Notes: a model not told the origin generated them from the letters alone. Positions 15,579-24,956 are shown, counted from the stretch's first letter. The stretch: 37,089 nucleotides of DNA from Polynucleobacter sp. (GCF_018500155.2 NZ_JAHBAK020000021.1:1-37089), one strand, 5' to 3'. Numbers and translations: made by a program.

Positions 15579-17813
15579 TTATGCTTTAACGGCTTTCAAT
15601 GCTGCATTGAAAGTGGCGCTTGGGCGCATTACCGCCTTGCACTTTTCAGGATCTGCAAGATAGTACCCGCCAATATCCACTGGCTTGCCTTGTACCGCTT
15701 TGAGTTCAGACACAATCTTCTGCTCATTCTCAGCCAAGGACTTCGCTAATGGCGCAAAGTGGGCCTGCAATTCTTTATCCTCAGTTTGATTAGCCAAAGC
15801 TTCCGCCCAATACATCGCCAAATAGAATTGGCTGCCGCGGTTATCTAGCTCGCCAGTGCGTGGAGAAGGTGATTTATTGTTATCTAACAATTTACCTGTT
15901 GCCTCATCTAGAGTGCGGGCCAAGATTTTGACTTTCGGATTACCAGTCTTGTCGCCGATATCTTCAAGCGATACGGCCAATGCCAAGAACTCGCCAAGCG
16001 AATCCCAACGCAAATGGTTTTCTTCTACAAGCTGCTGAACGTGCTTAGGTGCAGAACCACCGGCACCAGTCTCAAAGAGACCGCCACCAGCCATCAATGG
16101 CACGATGGACAACATCTTCGCACTGGTACCCAATTCCATAATCGGGAATAAGTCGGTGAGGTAATCACGCAAGATGTTACCGGTAACAGAAATAGTATCT
16201 TTGCCACGGATGACGCGCTCCAGCGTATAACGCATTGCACGAGTTTGAGACATGATCTGAATATCTACGCCCTCCAGGTCATAGTCCTTGAGGTAAGTTT
16301 TAACTTTTTTGATCAACTCAGCCTCATGCGGACGGTACTCATCCAACCAGAATACTGCTGGTGTGTTTGAAAGGCGCGCACGATTGACGGCCAACTTCAC
16401 CCAGTCACGAATTGGGGCATCTTTTACTTGGCACATACGCCAGATGTCACCCTCTTCCACATTCTGCTCTAGCAATACCGTGCCATCATCAGCAACGATA
16501 CGGGCTACACCAGCCTCTGGAATTTCAAAAGTCTTGTCGTGTGAGCCATACTCTTCAGCCTGTTGAGCCATCAATCCAACGTTAGGTACTGTGCCCATGG
16601 TGGTTGGATCAAAGTTGCCATGCGTCTTACAGAAATTAATCATTTCTTGATAGATACGCGCAAAGGTACTCTCAGGAATCACGGCCTTTGTATCATGCAA
16701 ACGACCATCGGCGCCCCACATCTTGCCGCCCACACGAATCATCGCAGGCATTGATGCATCAACGATCACATCGCTTGGTGAGTGGAGATTGGTAATGCCT
16801 TTTGCAGAATCAACCATCGCCAATGCTGGGCGGTGCTCATGGCAAGCATGCAAATCTTGAATAATTTCTTCACGCTTAGATTCTGGCAATGCTTTGATCT
16901 TGTCATAAAGACTGCTCATGCCATTATTGGGGTTCACGCCCAACTCTTCAAACAACTTGGCGTGCTTAGCAAAAGCATCCTTGTAGAAAATCTTCACAGC
17001 GTGACCGAATACGATCGGATGTGAAACTTTCATCATGGTTGCTTTTACGTGCAAAGACAACATCATGCCTGTCTTATAAGCGTCCTCAATCTCTTTTTCG
17101 TAGAACTCGCACAAGGCCTTTTTGCTCATGTACATACTATCGATAATCTCACCTTCAAGCAAAGAGACTTTTGGCTTGAGAACAATCGTTTTGCCGCTCT
17201 TCGTTACTAAATCCATCTTCACATCACATGCTTTAGTCATGGTCATGGACTTCTCGCTAGAGTAGAAGTCACCACCATGCATATGAGAGACGTGAGTGCG
17301 GGAAGCTTGACTCCATTCACCCATTGAGTGTGGGTTCTTACGGGCATAGCGCTTGACCGCGGGCGGCGCACGGCGATCGGAGTTACCTTCACGTAATACT
17401 GGGTTTACAGAACTACCTAAACACTTGGAATAACGAGCACGGATGGCTTTTTCTTCATCCGTTTTAGGATCTTCTGGGAAATTCGGGATCTTGTAGCCCT
17501 TCGATTGCAGCTCTTTAATCGCTGCGAGTAATTGGGGTACTGAAGCACTAATGTTTGGCAACTTAATGATGTTGGTATCGGGTAGCAAAGTCATCTTGCC
17601 AAGTTCTGCCAAGTTATCTGGAACTTTTTGCGCATCGGTTAAGCAATCAGAAAATTCAGCCAAGATACGGGCAGCAACAGAAATATCACTTTTTACAATT
17701 TCTACACCAGCCGGCGCAGTAAAAGTGCGAATGATTGGCAGAAACGCGCATGTCGCCAAAAGTGGCGCTTCGTCTGTCAGCGTGTAAATAATCTTTGATT
17801 TCTCTGAAGCCAT
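15579..17813 (-). CDS. icd: NADP-dependent isocitrate dehydrogenase, monomeric type
   Basis: It oxidises isocitrate to 2-oxoglutarate in the TCA cycle, making NADPH. The 744-residue length is that of the monomeric IDH-II family, unrelated in size to the dimeric 420-residue enzyme. Family hallmarks include [16 protein letters not shown] (substrate-binding loop near residue 132), [38 protein letters not shown] and the C-terminal [18 protein letters not shown]. The start ATG is preceded by GAGGAAAAG. It is transcribed alone, with a strong terminator downstream. Confidence 0.98.
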   Translation of the reverse strand: MASEKSKIIYTLTDEAPLLATCAFLPIIRTFTAPAGVEIVKSDISVAARILAEFSDCLTDAQKVPDNLAELGKMTLLPDTNIIKLPNISASVPQLLAAIKELQSKGYKIPNFPEDPKTDEEKAIRARYSKCLGSSVNPVLREGNSDRRAPPAVKRYARKNPHSMGEWSQASRTHVSHMHGGDFYSSEKSMTMTKACDVKMDLVTKSGKTIVLKPKVSLLEGEIIDSMYMSKKALCEFYEKEIEDAYKTGMMLSLHVKATMMKVSHPIVFGHAVKIFYKDAFAKHAKLFEELGVNPNNGMSSLYDKIKALPESKREEIIQDLHACHEHRPALAMVDSAKGITNLHSPSDVIVDASMPAMIRVGGKMWGADGRLHDTKAVIPESTFARIYQEMINFCKTHGNFDPTTMGTVPNVGLMAQQAEEYGSHDKTFEIPEAGVARIVADDGTVLLEQNVEEGDIWRMCQVKDAPIRDWVKLAVNRARLSNTPAVFWLDEYRPHEAELIKKVKTYLKDYDLEGVDIQIMSQTRAMRYTLERVIRGKDTISVTGNILRDYLTDLFPIMELGTSAKMLSIVPLMAGGGLFETGAGGSAPKHVQQLVEENHLRWDSLGEFLALAVSLEDIGDKTGNPKVKILARTLDEATGKLLDNNKSPSPRTGELDNRGSQFYLAMYWAEALANQTEDKELQAHFAPLAKSLAENEQKIVSELKAVQGKPVDIGGYYLADPEKCKAVMRPSATFNAALKAVKA

Positions 17814-18037
17814 TAACTTTTCCTCGATATTGATAAATTTACAGAGTCAGGTTTTTACCCTGCCACTCTCACATTCCGCATTTGCAAGCCGCTTTTAGCG
17901 AACCTGTTGCCAATGAGGCGAGTCTTTAATTTTAAATCATCAGGATTGTGGAAAATGCGGGTTTTGCACCCCAATCCAGCGTATTAACCCTCAAATTAAG
18001 GGAATCCACCAAGGCAGCCAATATTTGCAAATCCCCG

Positions 18038-18043
18038 TAAACT
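18038..18043 (+). promoter_or_regulatory. Weak -10-like box before the MFS gene
   Basis: TAAACT ends 7 nt before the ATG at 18051 and there is no Shine-Dalgarno sequence. This is a weaker example of the spacing seen before SRAP and darP. Confidence 0.2.
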
Positions 18044-18050
18044 GCATGCC

Positions 18051-19244
18051 ATGTCGCACCAGCACCCTCTCCTGAACAAAAATCTTGCTTTACTGATCCT
18101 GTGCCAAGGACTCTTTCTTACCAATAACGTCACTTTTATTGCTATTAACGGTTTAGTTGGATTAAGCCTCGCTCCAGTCAGTTGGATGGCAACACTTCCT
18201 GTGATGGGTTATGTAGTCGGTGGAGCTTTCTCCACTTCAATAGTGGCAAAGGCACAAAATCGCTTTGGCAGAAAGATCTCCTTTCAACTGGGATTACTGG
18301 TGGCCATGCTTTCTGCCCTGCTCTGTGCCTACGCAGCATTGAGTCAAAATTTCTGGCTCTTGGTCACCGGCACTTTTATTGCAGGCTATTACAGCGCCAA
18401 TGGCCAACTGTACCGCTTTGCGGCAGCAGAGTTAACTGTTGCCGAACAACGAGACAAAGCAGTTTCCTGGGTTCTGGCTGGCGGGATTTTGGGGGCAGTT
18501 GTAGGTCCCAATCTAGCTTCATGGACGCGCGATCTTTTTAGTACCGCATTCTTGGGTGCCTACCTTACCCTCTCGATTGCTGCTTTCTTGGGCATTCTGG
18601 TGATGCAATGCATCCACTTTCCAGAAGAGTTCAAAACCCAGCATGCACTCTCAGATGGCAGATCATTGCAAAGCATACTAAAACAGCCTGTTTTTATGGT
18701 TGCGGTCATCGGCGCAGCATTAGGCTATGGCGTGATGAATCTCCTCATGGCAGCAACACCATTAGCAATGCAAATTTGTGGCTTGCCGTTTTCTGATACT
18801 GCGCTGGTATTGGAATGGCATGTTATTGGAATGTTTGCGCCAGGCTTTTTTACAGGCTCGCTGATTCAGCGTTTTGGCACCCTCAAAATTATGGGGGTTG
18901 GCGTTGCCCTGAATTTCTTATGCATTGTGATTGCCCTATCGGGAGCAGATTTACACCAATTTCTGATTGCGCTTTTTTTATTGGGCGTTGGCTGGAACTT
19001 TTTGTTTACAGGCTCCACTTCATTAGCTATGACCGCCTACAAGCCTAATGAGAGAGATAAGGCACAGGCTGCAATTAATTTTTTTGTATTTAGTACGATG
19101 GCATTTACTTCATTTGGCTCCGGAGCCCTGATTACCTCTCAAGGATGGAACATCTTAAATCTCGGCTCCTTAATACCGGTTGTCATTACCGCGCTTGCAT
19201 TACTGTGGCTTGGCATCAATCAAAAAAAGGCTACATCAAGGTAG
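18051..19244 (+). CDS. Major facilitator superfamily transporter
   Basis: The 397-residue inner-membrane protein has 12 predicted helices in two six-helix halves. The MFS loop motif between helices 2 and 3 is present in altered form (KAQNRFGRKISFQLG), with a second-half counterpart near IQRFGTLKIMGVG. It resembles drug- or metabolite-exporter-like MFS proteins; the substrate is not predictable. The start codon has no clear ribosome-binding site. It is divergent from icd across a 237-nt spacer in which I see no other gene, and is followed 63 nt later by an FKBP gene. Confidence 0.9.
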   Translation: MSHQHPLLNKNLALLILCQGLFLTNNVTFIAINGLVGLSLAPVSWMATLPVMGYVVGGAFSTSIVAKAQNRFGRKISFQLGLLVAMLSALLCAYAALSQNFWLLVTGTFIAGYYSANGQLYRFAAAELTVAEQRDKAVSWVLAGGILGAVVGPNLASWTRDLFSTAFLGAYLTLSIAAFLGILVMQCIHFPEEFKTQHALSDGRSLQSILKQPVFMVAVIGAALGYGVMNLLMAATPLAMQICGLPFSDTALVLEWHVIGMFAPGFFTGSLIQRFGTLKIMGVGVALNFLCIVIALSGADLHQFLIALFLLGVGWNFLFTGSTSLAMTAYKPNERDKAQAAINFFVFSTMAFTSFGSGALITSQGWNILNLGSLIPVVITALALLWLGINQKKATSR

Positions 19245-19307
19245 TGTGCTGATAAAAAAGAATACGCCTATACTGATTAACCACACTATTGGAATCATGA
19301 GGAAAAA

Positions 19308-19655
19308 ATGACCGAACTTCAAAAAATCGATACTGTTGTTGGCAACGGGAAAGAAGCTGCCGCTGGAAATCATGTCGATGTTCATTACACCGGCTGGCTT
19401 TACGATGAAAAAGCGCCCGATCATAAGGGCCAGAAATTTGATAGCTCCCTTGATCGTGGACAGCTATTTAGCTTCCCATTGGGCGCAGGACATGTCATCA
19501 AAGGCTGGGATCTGGGTGTTGCTGGCATGAAGATCGGCGGCAAACGCACGCTCATCATTCCAGCAGAGATGGGCTATGGCGCAAGGGGTGCTGGCGGAGT
19601 CATTCCCCCCAATGCAACACTAGTTTTTGATGTGGAATTACACGGCGTCAATTAA
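19308..19655 (+). CDS. FKBP-type peptidyl-prolyl cis-trans isomerase
   Basis: A single FK506-binding domain of 115 residues catalyses proline isomerisation. Conserved parts are [35 protein letters not shown] (read as two adjoining motifs, FDSS and VIKGWD), [15 protein letters not shown] and [13 protein letters not shown]. There is no signal peptide, so it is probably cytoplasmic. AGGAAAAA precedes the ATG. It has its own terminator. Confidence 0.96.
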   Translation: MTELQKIDTVVGNGKEAAAGNHVDVHYTGWLYDEKAPDHKGQKFDSSLDRGQLFSFPLGAGHVIKGWDLGVAGMKIGGKRTLIIPAEMGYGARGAGGVIPPNATLVFDVELHGVN

Positions 19656-19682
19656 TCAACTTCGCTTTTTTAGCATTCAAAT

Positions 19683-19708
19683 AAAAAGCCACCGCATGGT
19701 GGCTTTTT
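19683..19708. terminator. Bidirectional rho-independent terminator
   Basis: An 11-bp stem (AAAAAGCCACC at 19683-19693 with GGTGGCTTTTT at 19698-19708) with a GCAT loop lies between the FKBP gene and the converging transglycosylase gene. Confidence 0.93.
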
Positions 19709-19739
19709 ATTTGACCTAATATCCACTAGATGGTCTCAA

Positions 19740-20732
19740 TCAAGAGCGCAAATCTTTTCCATTTAAGGTAACACGATTGTTTGACTTGGATTGGCAAAGA
19801 GCAATGAGACGATTGCGTTCAGCTATCACCTTCTCAGCATAGCCACCATCATCTTCTGCATTCGCCGCACCCACATAATACTTAAGGCCATTACGCAAAG
19901 AGCCTGCCGTTGCAATCAGATATTTAAGAATATACGCACCAACACGAATATTGACCTCTGGTTTCACTGCTTCATGTGTGCCACCAAACAATGCATATTT
20001 ATCGCGATGTACTGAAGTCATCACCTGCATTAAACCTTCGGCGCCTGCATGACTTTTTGTATTGGGGTTGAAATTTGATTCAACAGAGATTACCGCTAAC
20101 AACAACACCGGATCGATATTGACTTCTTTAGCAATCAAAATCGTATTGGATACATACTCTTCAATCTTTTGACGATCCAAGCTATATTTCTTCTGAAAGA
20201 AATCGGCCACTGCACGCTGATTCTGAATAGAACCCATAAGATTACTGTCGAGCGCCTGTGGATCAAGCTTTGATGCCGGAATACGGTCAGCCAAATGAGA
20301 AATAGACTTAACCTGAACTTGGGCAACTGAGGGCATCAATAAAGCAACGGTTTGCTGTTTGGCAGCCGCCAATCCAGAAACGCTAGTAGAGGGCTTTTGT
20401 TGATAGAGTACGCTGGCAATGTCTGTTTCGGAGGAGGTCGAGGACGAGACTTCATTGCTACTCTTATATTGATCAAGCATGCCAAAGCCATTGCTCCAAA
20501 CAATGTGGCGAGCCTCATCAGGCACTAAGATTCGAGCAAGATCAAATGGGCCAGCGTTCGTTCCGTTACCAGATAGCCATAAACCGACCACCATGAATAC
20601 GGTTACAACGAGCAAGCCATTAATGACCCGATACACTGGAGCCATAGCATGCGCAAGAAGCTCTTTCGCTGCCAGCATCGCTGGTTGCGCCTCTTGGTAC
20701 TCACTCAAATTGTTCGATAAACATTTACTCAT
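19740..20732 (-). CDS. Membrane-anchored lytic transglycosylase (SLT domain)
   Basis: It cleaves peptidoglycan glycan strands. The 330-residue protein has one N-terminal membrane anchor (about residues 36-53, INGLLVVTVFMVVGLWL), a linker rich in Ser/Thr, and a C-terminal SLT domain from about residue 190. The catalytic Glu is E218 in SVESNFNP, followed by HAGAEGLMQVM and ILKYLIATAGSLRNGLKYYVG. The uncleaved anchor and short N-terminal cytoplasmic segment put the domain in the periplasm. No secretion-system genes are nearby, so a general cell-wall role is likely. Confidence 0.92.
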   Translation of the reverse strand: MSKCLSNNLSEYQEAQPAMLAAKELLAHAMAPVYRVINGLLVVTVFMVVGLWLSGNGTNAGPFDLARILVPDEARHIVWSNGFGMLDQYKSSNEVSSSTSSETDIASVLYQQKPSTSVSGLAAAKQQTVALLMPSVAQVQVKSISHLADRIPASKLDPQALDSNLMGSIQNQRAVADFFQKKYSLDRQKIEEYVSNTILIAKEVNIDPVLLLAVISVESNFNPNTKSHAGAEGLMQVMTSVHRDKYALFGGTHEAVKPEVNIRVGAYILKYLIATAGSLRNGLKYYVGAANAEDDGGYAEKVIAERNRLIALCQSKSNNRVTLNGKDLRS

Positions 20733-21200
20733 TCAGTCTCTTGCAACACCCCAAAAACCGGATCACCGATTGATGCTGCATTGCAATATATTAAAAACAT
20801 GGGTCATCCTAAAAAGGTTCTTATATCAAGTCAAGCATATAGAGACTAAATTCTATAACTTTTAGATCTTGAAATGCGGGTGTTCCCGTATATTGGCCCT
20901 ATAGCTAATATTTTATATATACAAATCAATTACTTAGCGACGTAAGGAGGCACTTATTTCAAATAGTAAAAAATTCATAAATTTCCGATTTTTTTACAAT
21001 CCGAAACATCAAAATGCCTTTAAAAACCATATATCTAGTATTTAGGCTGTATTGATCTTCTACCGGTAGTGCCAACTATGATTGCTGCAAAGCATGATCA
21101 AACGCGATCTATTTAGACATCTTCCAGTCACTCTTGTTTCTTGAGTTGTGAGTTCACGACCTTCTTACCCGGCAATCCGAAACCCCTAAACTATTTAGCA
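20733..21200. other. 468-nt AT-rich intergenic region without a recognised gene
   Basis: This divergent spacer must hold the promoters of the transglycosylase and nuclease genes. Visible items are: an imperfect hairpin ATGCGGG-TGTT-CCCGTAT (20874-20891); a strong ribosome-binding-like AAGGAGG (20944-20950) with no ATG, GTG or TTG after it but an ATT at 20956 opening a 29-codon frame to 21045; a 10-bp palindrome CTACCGGTAG (21060-21069); and a small TGCT-GCAA-AGCA hairpin near 21083. None proves a gene or RNA. Confidence 0.6.
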
Positions 21201-22226
21201 ATGAAACATCGTCTCAAACATTTAGTGCCGCTAGCCCTACTGGTTTTACTGTTAAACCCGCTCAAGGCTTTAGCCCTTTTCGAGGAATGCAAGGACCTTT
21301 TTCCCGCACAGCAAATACCAGTGACCACTCAAACAGGTCGGGATTTGTGCTTTGATCACTTTGCGATTTATTACTCACCAATAGATAAAAAGCCGATCTA
21401 TGCAGTTGAAAAACTCAACCGCAACCAGTTTCAAGCATCACACCCACGCAGAACAAACCAGTTTTATGAGGAAGCCAGATTGCCTTTTGCTGAACGTGCA
21501 CAACTATCAGACTATCGAGGAAGTGGTTACGACCGCGGCCACAATGTGCCAGCTGGGGATATGCATCATGAAAGAGGTATGGCGCAATCATTTTCTTTAG
21601 CAAACATGATGCCTCAGGCCAGACAAAATAATCAGGGAATTTGGGCAAAGAATGTAGAGGAGCCCACTAGGCAATATGTAAAACGTGCAGATGGTGACAT
21701 CTACATCTTTACCGGCTCAACTGGTAGTTTGGGAAGTATCGGAAAAAACCGCGTCACCGTTCCACGCCATCTATTTAAATTAGTGTACGACCCGCAAAAA
21801 AATGATGCTTGGGCATATTGGATAGAAAACACGAATGAAGCGTCGATGTCGCCACCGATTTCTTATTCTGAATTGGTTGCTAAAACAGGGATTAATTTTC
21901 AGCTCCCGATAAAACAGTCAACTTCAAATCCATCAAAAACCGCTGAAGCCAAGCCAGTAAAGCCTTTGATGGGTGGATGGTATCCTTTATTTTTTGACAC
22001 TTATTCAGAAAACATGCTGGATGCGCTGATTGCGAATATTCGTGCTGGTCATGTTGCGAGTGTGCAAATTCAATATGATCGAAATGCTGAATTAGCAAAC
22101 ACTATCGCTACGCAGATTACGAAAAATTCTAGTGTCAAAGTGAGTCTTGAGCACAGCAGTCCGCCAGAATCACCTAAAGTGAACTATGAACGTCAACGTG
22201 TTACTGTCATCGTTCACTCTCAGTAA
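21201..22226 (+). CDS. Secreted DNA/RNA non-specific endonuclease (NucA/NUC family) with C-terminal extension
   Basis: The family degrades DNA and RNA with a His/Mg active site. This 341-residue product has a signal peptide (residues 1-25, LVPLALLVLLLNPLKALA). The nuclease domain has DRGH at 111-114 (catalytic H114), NNQGIW with the metal-binding N144, and E153. C30 and C50 may form a disulfide. After about residue 235 a Pro/Lys/Ser linker leads to an extra domain of about 85 residues (257-341) that the usual enzyme lacks; its function is unknown. I chose ATG 21201 because it begins the signal peptide; the open frame continues upstream without one. It is likely periplasmic or extracellular. 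Confidence 0.93.
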   Translation: MKHRLKHLVPLALLVLLLNPLKALALFEECKDLFPAQQIPVTTQTGRDLCFDHFAIYYSPIDKKPIYAVEKLNRNQFQASHPRRTNQFYEEARLPFAERAQLSDYRGSGYDRGHNVPAGDMHHERGMAQSFSLANMMPQARQNNQGIWAKNVEEPTRQYVKRADGDIYIFTGSTGSLGSIGKNRVTVPRHLFKLVYDPQKNDAWAYWIENTNEASMSPPISYSELVAKTGINFQLPIKQSTSNPSKTAEAKPVKPLMGGWYPLFFDTYSENMLDALIANIRAGHVASVQIQYDRNAELANTIATQITKNSSVKVSLEHSSPPESPKVNYERQRVTVIVHSQ

Positions 22227-22231
22227 AGGGT

Positions 22232-22468
22232 CTATGTAGACCTGTAATGCACACCATGTGCTCTTGCAATCGGCGCTAATAATCCTCTTAGACCATTGTG
22301 ATCTAGTGTGTGCATTAATTCCAGAAGCTCCCCTAATTCACCTTTAGGAAACCCCTCTCGAGCAAACCAAGCCAAATAGTTGCCTGGTAAATCTGCAAGC
22401 GCACGCCCGGCATGCTTGCCATACGGCATTTTCATTAATACGAGTTTTTCAAGTGATTGCGCATCCAT
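22232..22468 (-). CDS. DUF3820 family protein (putative quorum-sensing-regulated factor family)
   Basis: This 78-residue protein matches DUF3820 throughout: MPYGKHAGRALADLPGNYLAWF, then GFPKGELGELLELM and NGLRGLLAPI. Some members are named putative quorum-sensing-regulated virulence factors, but the biochemical role is not known. AAGG lies just before the ATG. It is convergent with the nuclease gene (5-nt gap) and divergent from the Fur-regulated operon, whose control region it shares. Confidence 0.9.
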   Translation of the reverse strand: MDAQSLEKLVLMKMPYGKHAGRALADLPGNYLAWFAREGFPKGELGELLELMHTLDHNGLRGLLAPIARAHGVHYRST

Positions 22469-22544
22469 GACCTTGCAATGTTACTTGTAAGGGCACATTC
22501 CCCCACAAACTAAGCCATTTTTAGAAAAGTAGTCATTCTCCTAT

Positions 22545-22563
22545 TTGAGAATCATTCTCATTT
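22545..22563 (+). promoter_or_regulatory. Fur box 1
   Basis: TTGAGAATCATTCTCATTT is a near-perfect Fur-type inverted repeat (GAGAATcATTCTC). It overlaps the candidate -35 TTGAGA (22545-22550) of the downstream operon. Confidence 0.85.
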
Positions 22564-22568
22564 AGTGG

Positions 22569-22574
22569 TATATT
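22569..22574 (+). promoter_or_regulatory. -10 box of the Fur-regulated operon
   Basis: TATATT stands 18 nt after TTGAGA. Its last bases overlap Fur box 2, so bound Fur would cover both promoter elements. Predicted start is near 22581, with a leader of about 38 nt. Confidence 0.6.
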
Positions 22575-22591
22575 GAGAACCATTCTCATTT
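22573..22591 (+). promoter_or_regulatory. Fur box 2
   Basis: TTGAGAACCATTCTCATTT differs from box 1 at one base and starts 28 bp after it. A further half-site CATTCTC occurs at 22534-22540. Confidence 0.85.
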
Positions 22592-22618
22592 ACTTTAATC
22601 ACCTTTTCCTTTATCCAT

Positions 22619-23533
22619 ATGAAAATAACCATCCAAAAACTCGTTGCCTTCTGCCTTATCCTTGCCGCCGCACTTCACTTTTCTCTAGCTCATGCTGGAG
22701 AGGGTGCATTTGGCTGGATTTACACACTCGATTTACAACCTAAAGGGAAATGGGAGTTTGAACAGCGTTTACAACTGAATCAAACTCAAGCAGCAGGCAC
22801 TTATGAGGCTTGGACCGCAAGAACCGAGTTGGAATATGGCGTCACAAATGATTTCCAACTTGCTGGCTACATCAACTCCTACTACACGAGTGCCAATCAA
22901 AACTACACCAACCCAGAGGCCTGCGAAGATGCATCGACCTGCACAGGAGGCTATGGCGTACCTTCATCTCATGACCCATCGAAAGCATACAGAAGAGGAG
23001 GAATAGAAGGCGGTTCATTAGAGGCGATATATCGCCTCACTAATCCTGTCACATCACCTGTCGGTGTCGGTTTATATTTAGAGCCAACTTGGGGTAGAAA
23101 TAAAGATGAACTTGAAGCGCGTCTATTGTTGCAGTCCAACTTTATTGATGATCGCTTGATTCTTGCTAGCAATATCGTAGTTGCGAACGAACGATTAAAG
23201 TTCATTGAAAACGGCAACGTTCCCGAATCGATGTTGGATATTTTGATTGGCGCTAGCTATCGCTTTGCTCCAAAGTGGTCAGCCGGTGTAGAAGCGCGCT
23301 TTCATAATGATTATTCTGAGCTCAATTTACGCAATCAAGTTCAACGCGCAACCTTTATTGGGCCCAATGTTCACTATGCAGAAAAAGACTGGTGGGTTAC
23401 TGGTGCTTGGCGCTACCAGTTAGCTGGTGGGACCTGCATGGGCGGGGGTGAAGCCGAATGTTCCAATGCTCGCGTATGGGACAGTCATTCAGTTAATGAA
23501 TTCATTGTCAAAGTGGGCTTCCCCCTAAATTAA
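22619..23533 (+). CDS. Outer-membrane protein of the Fur-regulated operon (possibly DUF6662)
   Basis: The 304-residue product has a clear signal peptide (cleavage after AHA, residue 26). A mature part of alternating strands rich in Tyr, Trp and Gly (for example WEFEQRLQLNQ and GLYLEPTWGR) suggests a beta-barrel. Two short loops carry cysteine pairs, C102/C108 and C273/C281, which could form disulfide-closed surface loops. I think it belongs to the DUF6662 type but cannot confirm this. It has no TonB box or plug domain, so it is not a siderophore receptor. It is first in an operon driven by two Fur boxes, with the FMN-binding gene 39 nt downstream, which suggests a role in iron or electron traffic across the outer membrane. 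Confidence 0.8.
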   Translation: MKITIQKLVAFCLILAAALHFSLAHAGEGAFGWIYTLDLQPKGKWEFEQRLQLNQTQAAGTYEAWTARTELEYGVTNDFQLAGYINSYYTSANQNYTNPEACEDASTCTGGYGVPSSHDPSKAYRRGGIEGGSLEAIYRLTNPVTSPVGVGLYLEPTWGRNKDELEARLLLQSNFIDDRLILASNIVVANERLKFIENGNVPESMLDILIGASYRFAPKWSAGVEARFHNDYSELNLRNQVQRATFIGPNVHYAEKDWWVTGAWRYQLAGGTCMGGGEAECSNARVWDSHSVNEFIVKVGFPLN

Positions 23534-23572
23534 TTCTCCCATTAATACAAGCATCAGAAATATGGCATCACG

Positions 23573-24124
23573 ATGAACTATCGAACCTCAAGCTCACTCG
23601 CGTTAGCGGGACTAACGGCAATGACCGCCCCTATTCTTGTGCAGGCAAAAATCTATGTTGGCATCGAACAAGCACAACAAATTTTGTTCCCCAACAAAGC
23701 ACTGACCAAGTCGCCCCTCATCATCACAAATGATTTACAAGAAAAAATGCGCTCTGCATCTAGCATCAGACACCCATTTGGGGGCGAGCGGATTTGGAAA
23801 ACTGCTGATGGGGGTTGGTTCATCGTTGATGAAGTGGTTGGTAAACATGAAATGATTACTTATGCCGTAGGTCTGAATAACAAAGGCGTCATTCAAGGCA
23901 TTGAAATTTTAGAGTACGTGGAATCGTATGGCTATGAAGTCGCAGAGGCACAGTGGCGCAAACAATTTGTAGGCAAATCCTTTGCTGACTCCATCAAGCT
24001 CAATCAAGATATCCAAAACATTGGTGGCGCCACCCTATCCTGTAAACATCTTACTGATGGCGTCAAACGTATTAGCGTACTGTATGAGTTAGCCCTCAAG
24101 CATGAGCAGCCAAAAGCAAAGTAA
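23573..24124 (+). CDS. Periplasmic FMN-binding-domain protein
   Basis: The 183-residue protein has a Sec-type signal peptide (residues 1-25, ending VQA) and an FMN-binding domain of the NqrC/RnfG type. The flavinylation motif is GGATLS at 151-156 with T154 as the expected attachment site; the usual first Ser of SGAT is replaced by Gly. Covalent FMN would make it a one- or two-electron carrier in the periplasm. It overlaps the apbE gene by 23 nt, and ApbE is the enzyme that attaches FMN. It has no Cys-X-X-Cys-His haem motif. Confidence 0.92.
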   Translation: MNYRTSSSLALAGLTAMTAPILVQAKIYVGIEQAQQILFPNKALTKSPLIITNDLQEKMRSASSIRHPFGGERIWKTADGGWFIVDEVVGKHEMITYAVGLNNKGVIQGIEILEYVESYGYEVAEAQWRKQFVGKSFADSIKLNQDIQNIGGATLSCKHLTDGVKRISVLYELALKHEQPKAK

Positions 24125-24956
24125 GTCATATATGGTTACGCGCTGCAAACCACTTTTGGGAACCTTTGTTGAGATCTCGGTTGATGAAGATCATTTTCAT
24201 GCAGAAATCGATTACGCTTTTGCTGCAATTGAAAAGATTCAAACATTAATGGGATTCCATAACCCTGACAGCGAGCTAAATCATATTAATCGACTATCTC
24301 ATCAGCAAGCAATAGAGATACATCCCTGGACTGCCCAGGTACTACGCGTGGCAAAGCAAATTCATCGACAGTCTCAGGGTGTATTTGACTGTGGAATTGG
24401 CCATCGTCTAGTTGCAGCTGGCCTGCTTCCAAAACATATTGATTATCACAATCATGATTTAGGTGGCATCAAAGATGTTTGCTTTCTGAGCCCAGAACTA
24501 ATTACCTCCACTCGCCCTGTTTGTTTAGACCTTGGCGGAATTGCTAAGGGCTTTGCGGTGGATATGGCCGTCAGAATTTTACGCTCTGAGGGCATCTCAT
24601 CTGGGGCTGTCAATGCAGGCGGGGATTTAAAAGTGTTTGGCGACAATCCAAGACCTATTCACCTTCGTAATCCCCATAACCCAAAAGAACTTTATAAGAT
24701 CGGCAATCTGCAAAATGCAGCTCTCGCAACGAGCAGCCTTTATTTTGCAAACCGATCTCAACAGGCTAGCCATTTAATCAATCCCTTAGCAACGGATGAG
24801 TCCGAACGATTTATTCAAAATCATGATTCGTATTCCATTCTTGCTAAAGAATGTATCTATGCGGATGCATTAACCAAGGTCCTGGCTATCTCAAAACAGA
24901 TCAATCACCCCTGTTTTGCAAAATTTTCTGCACAAGCAATTCGGATTTCAGCATGA
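24102..24956 (+). CDS. apbE: FAD:protein FMN transferase, ApbE family
   Basis: ApbE splits FAD and attaches FMN to a Thr in the target. Motifs: LLGTFVEI (18-25), CLDLGGIAKGFAVD (141-154), VNAGGDLKVFG (170-180), ATSS (209-212), HLINP (224-228) and ADALTK (254-259) with the metal-binding Asp. At 284 residues it is shorter than typical ApbE, and it has no signal peptide or lipobox. An upstream in-frame stop excludes an N-terminal extension. This is odd for a protein acting on a periplasmic partner; flavinylation before export is one possibility. ATG 24132 is an alternative start. It overlaps both neighbours (23 nt and 4 nt). Confidence 0.94.
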   Translation: MSSQKQSKSYMVTRCKPLLGTFVEISVDEDHFHAEIDYAFAAIEKIQTLMGFHNPDSELNHINRLSHQQAIEIHPWTAQVLRVAKQIHRQSQGVFDCGIGHRLVAAGLLPKHIDYHNHDLGGIKDVCFLSPELITSTRPVCLDLGGIAKGFAVDMAVRILRSEGISSGAVNAGGDLKVFGDNPRPIHLRNPHNPKELYKIGNLQNAALATSSLYFANRSQQASHLINPLATDESERFIQNHDSYSILAKECIYADALTKVLAISKQINHPCFAKFSAQAIRISA

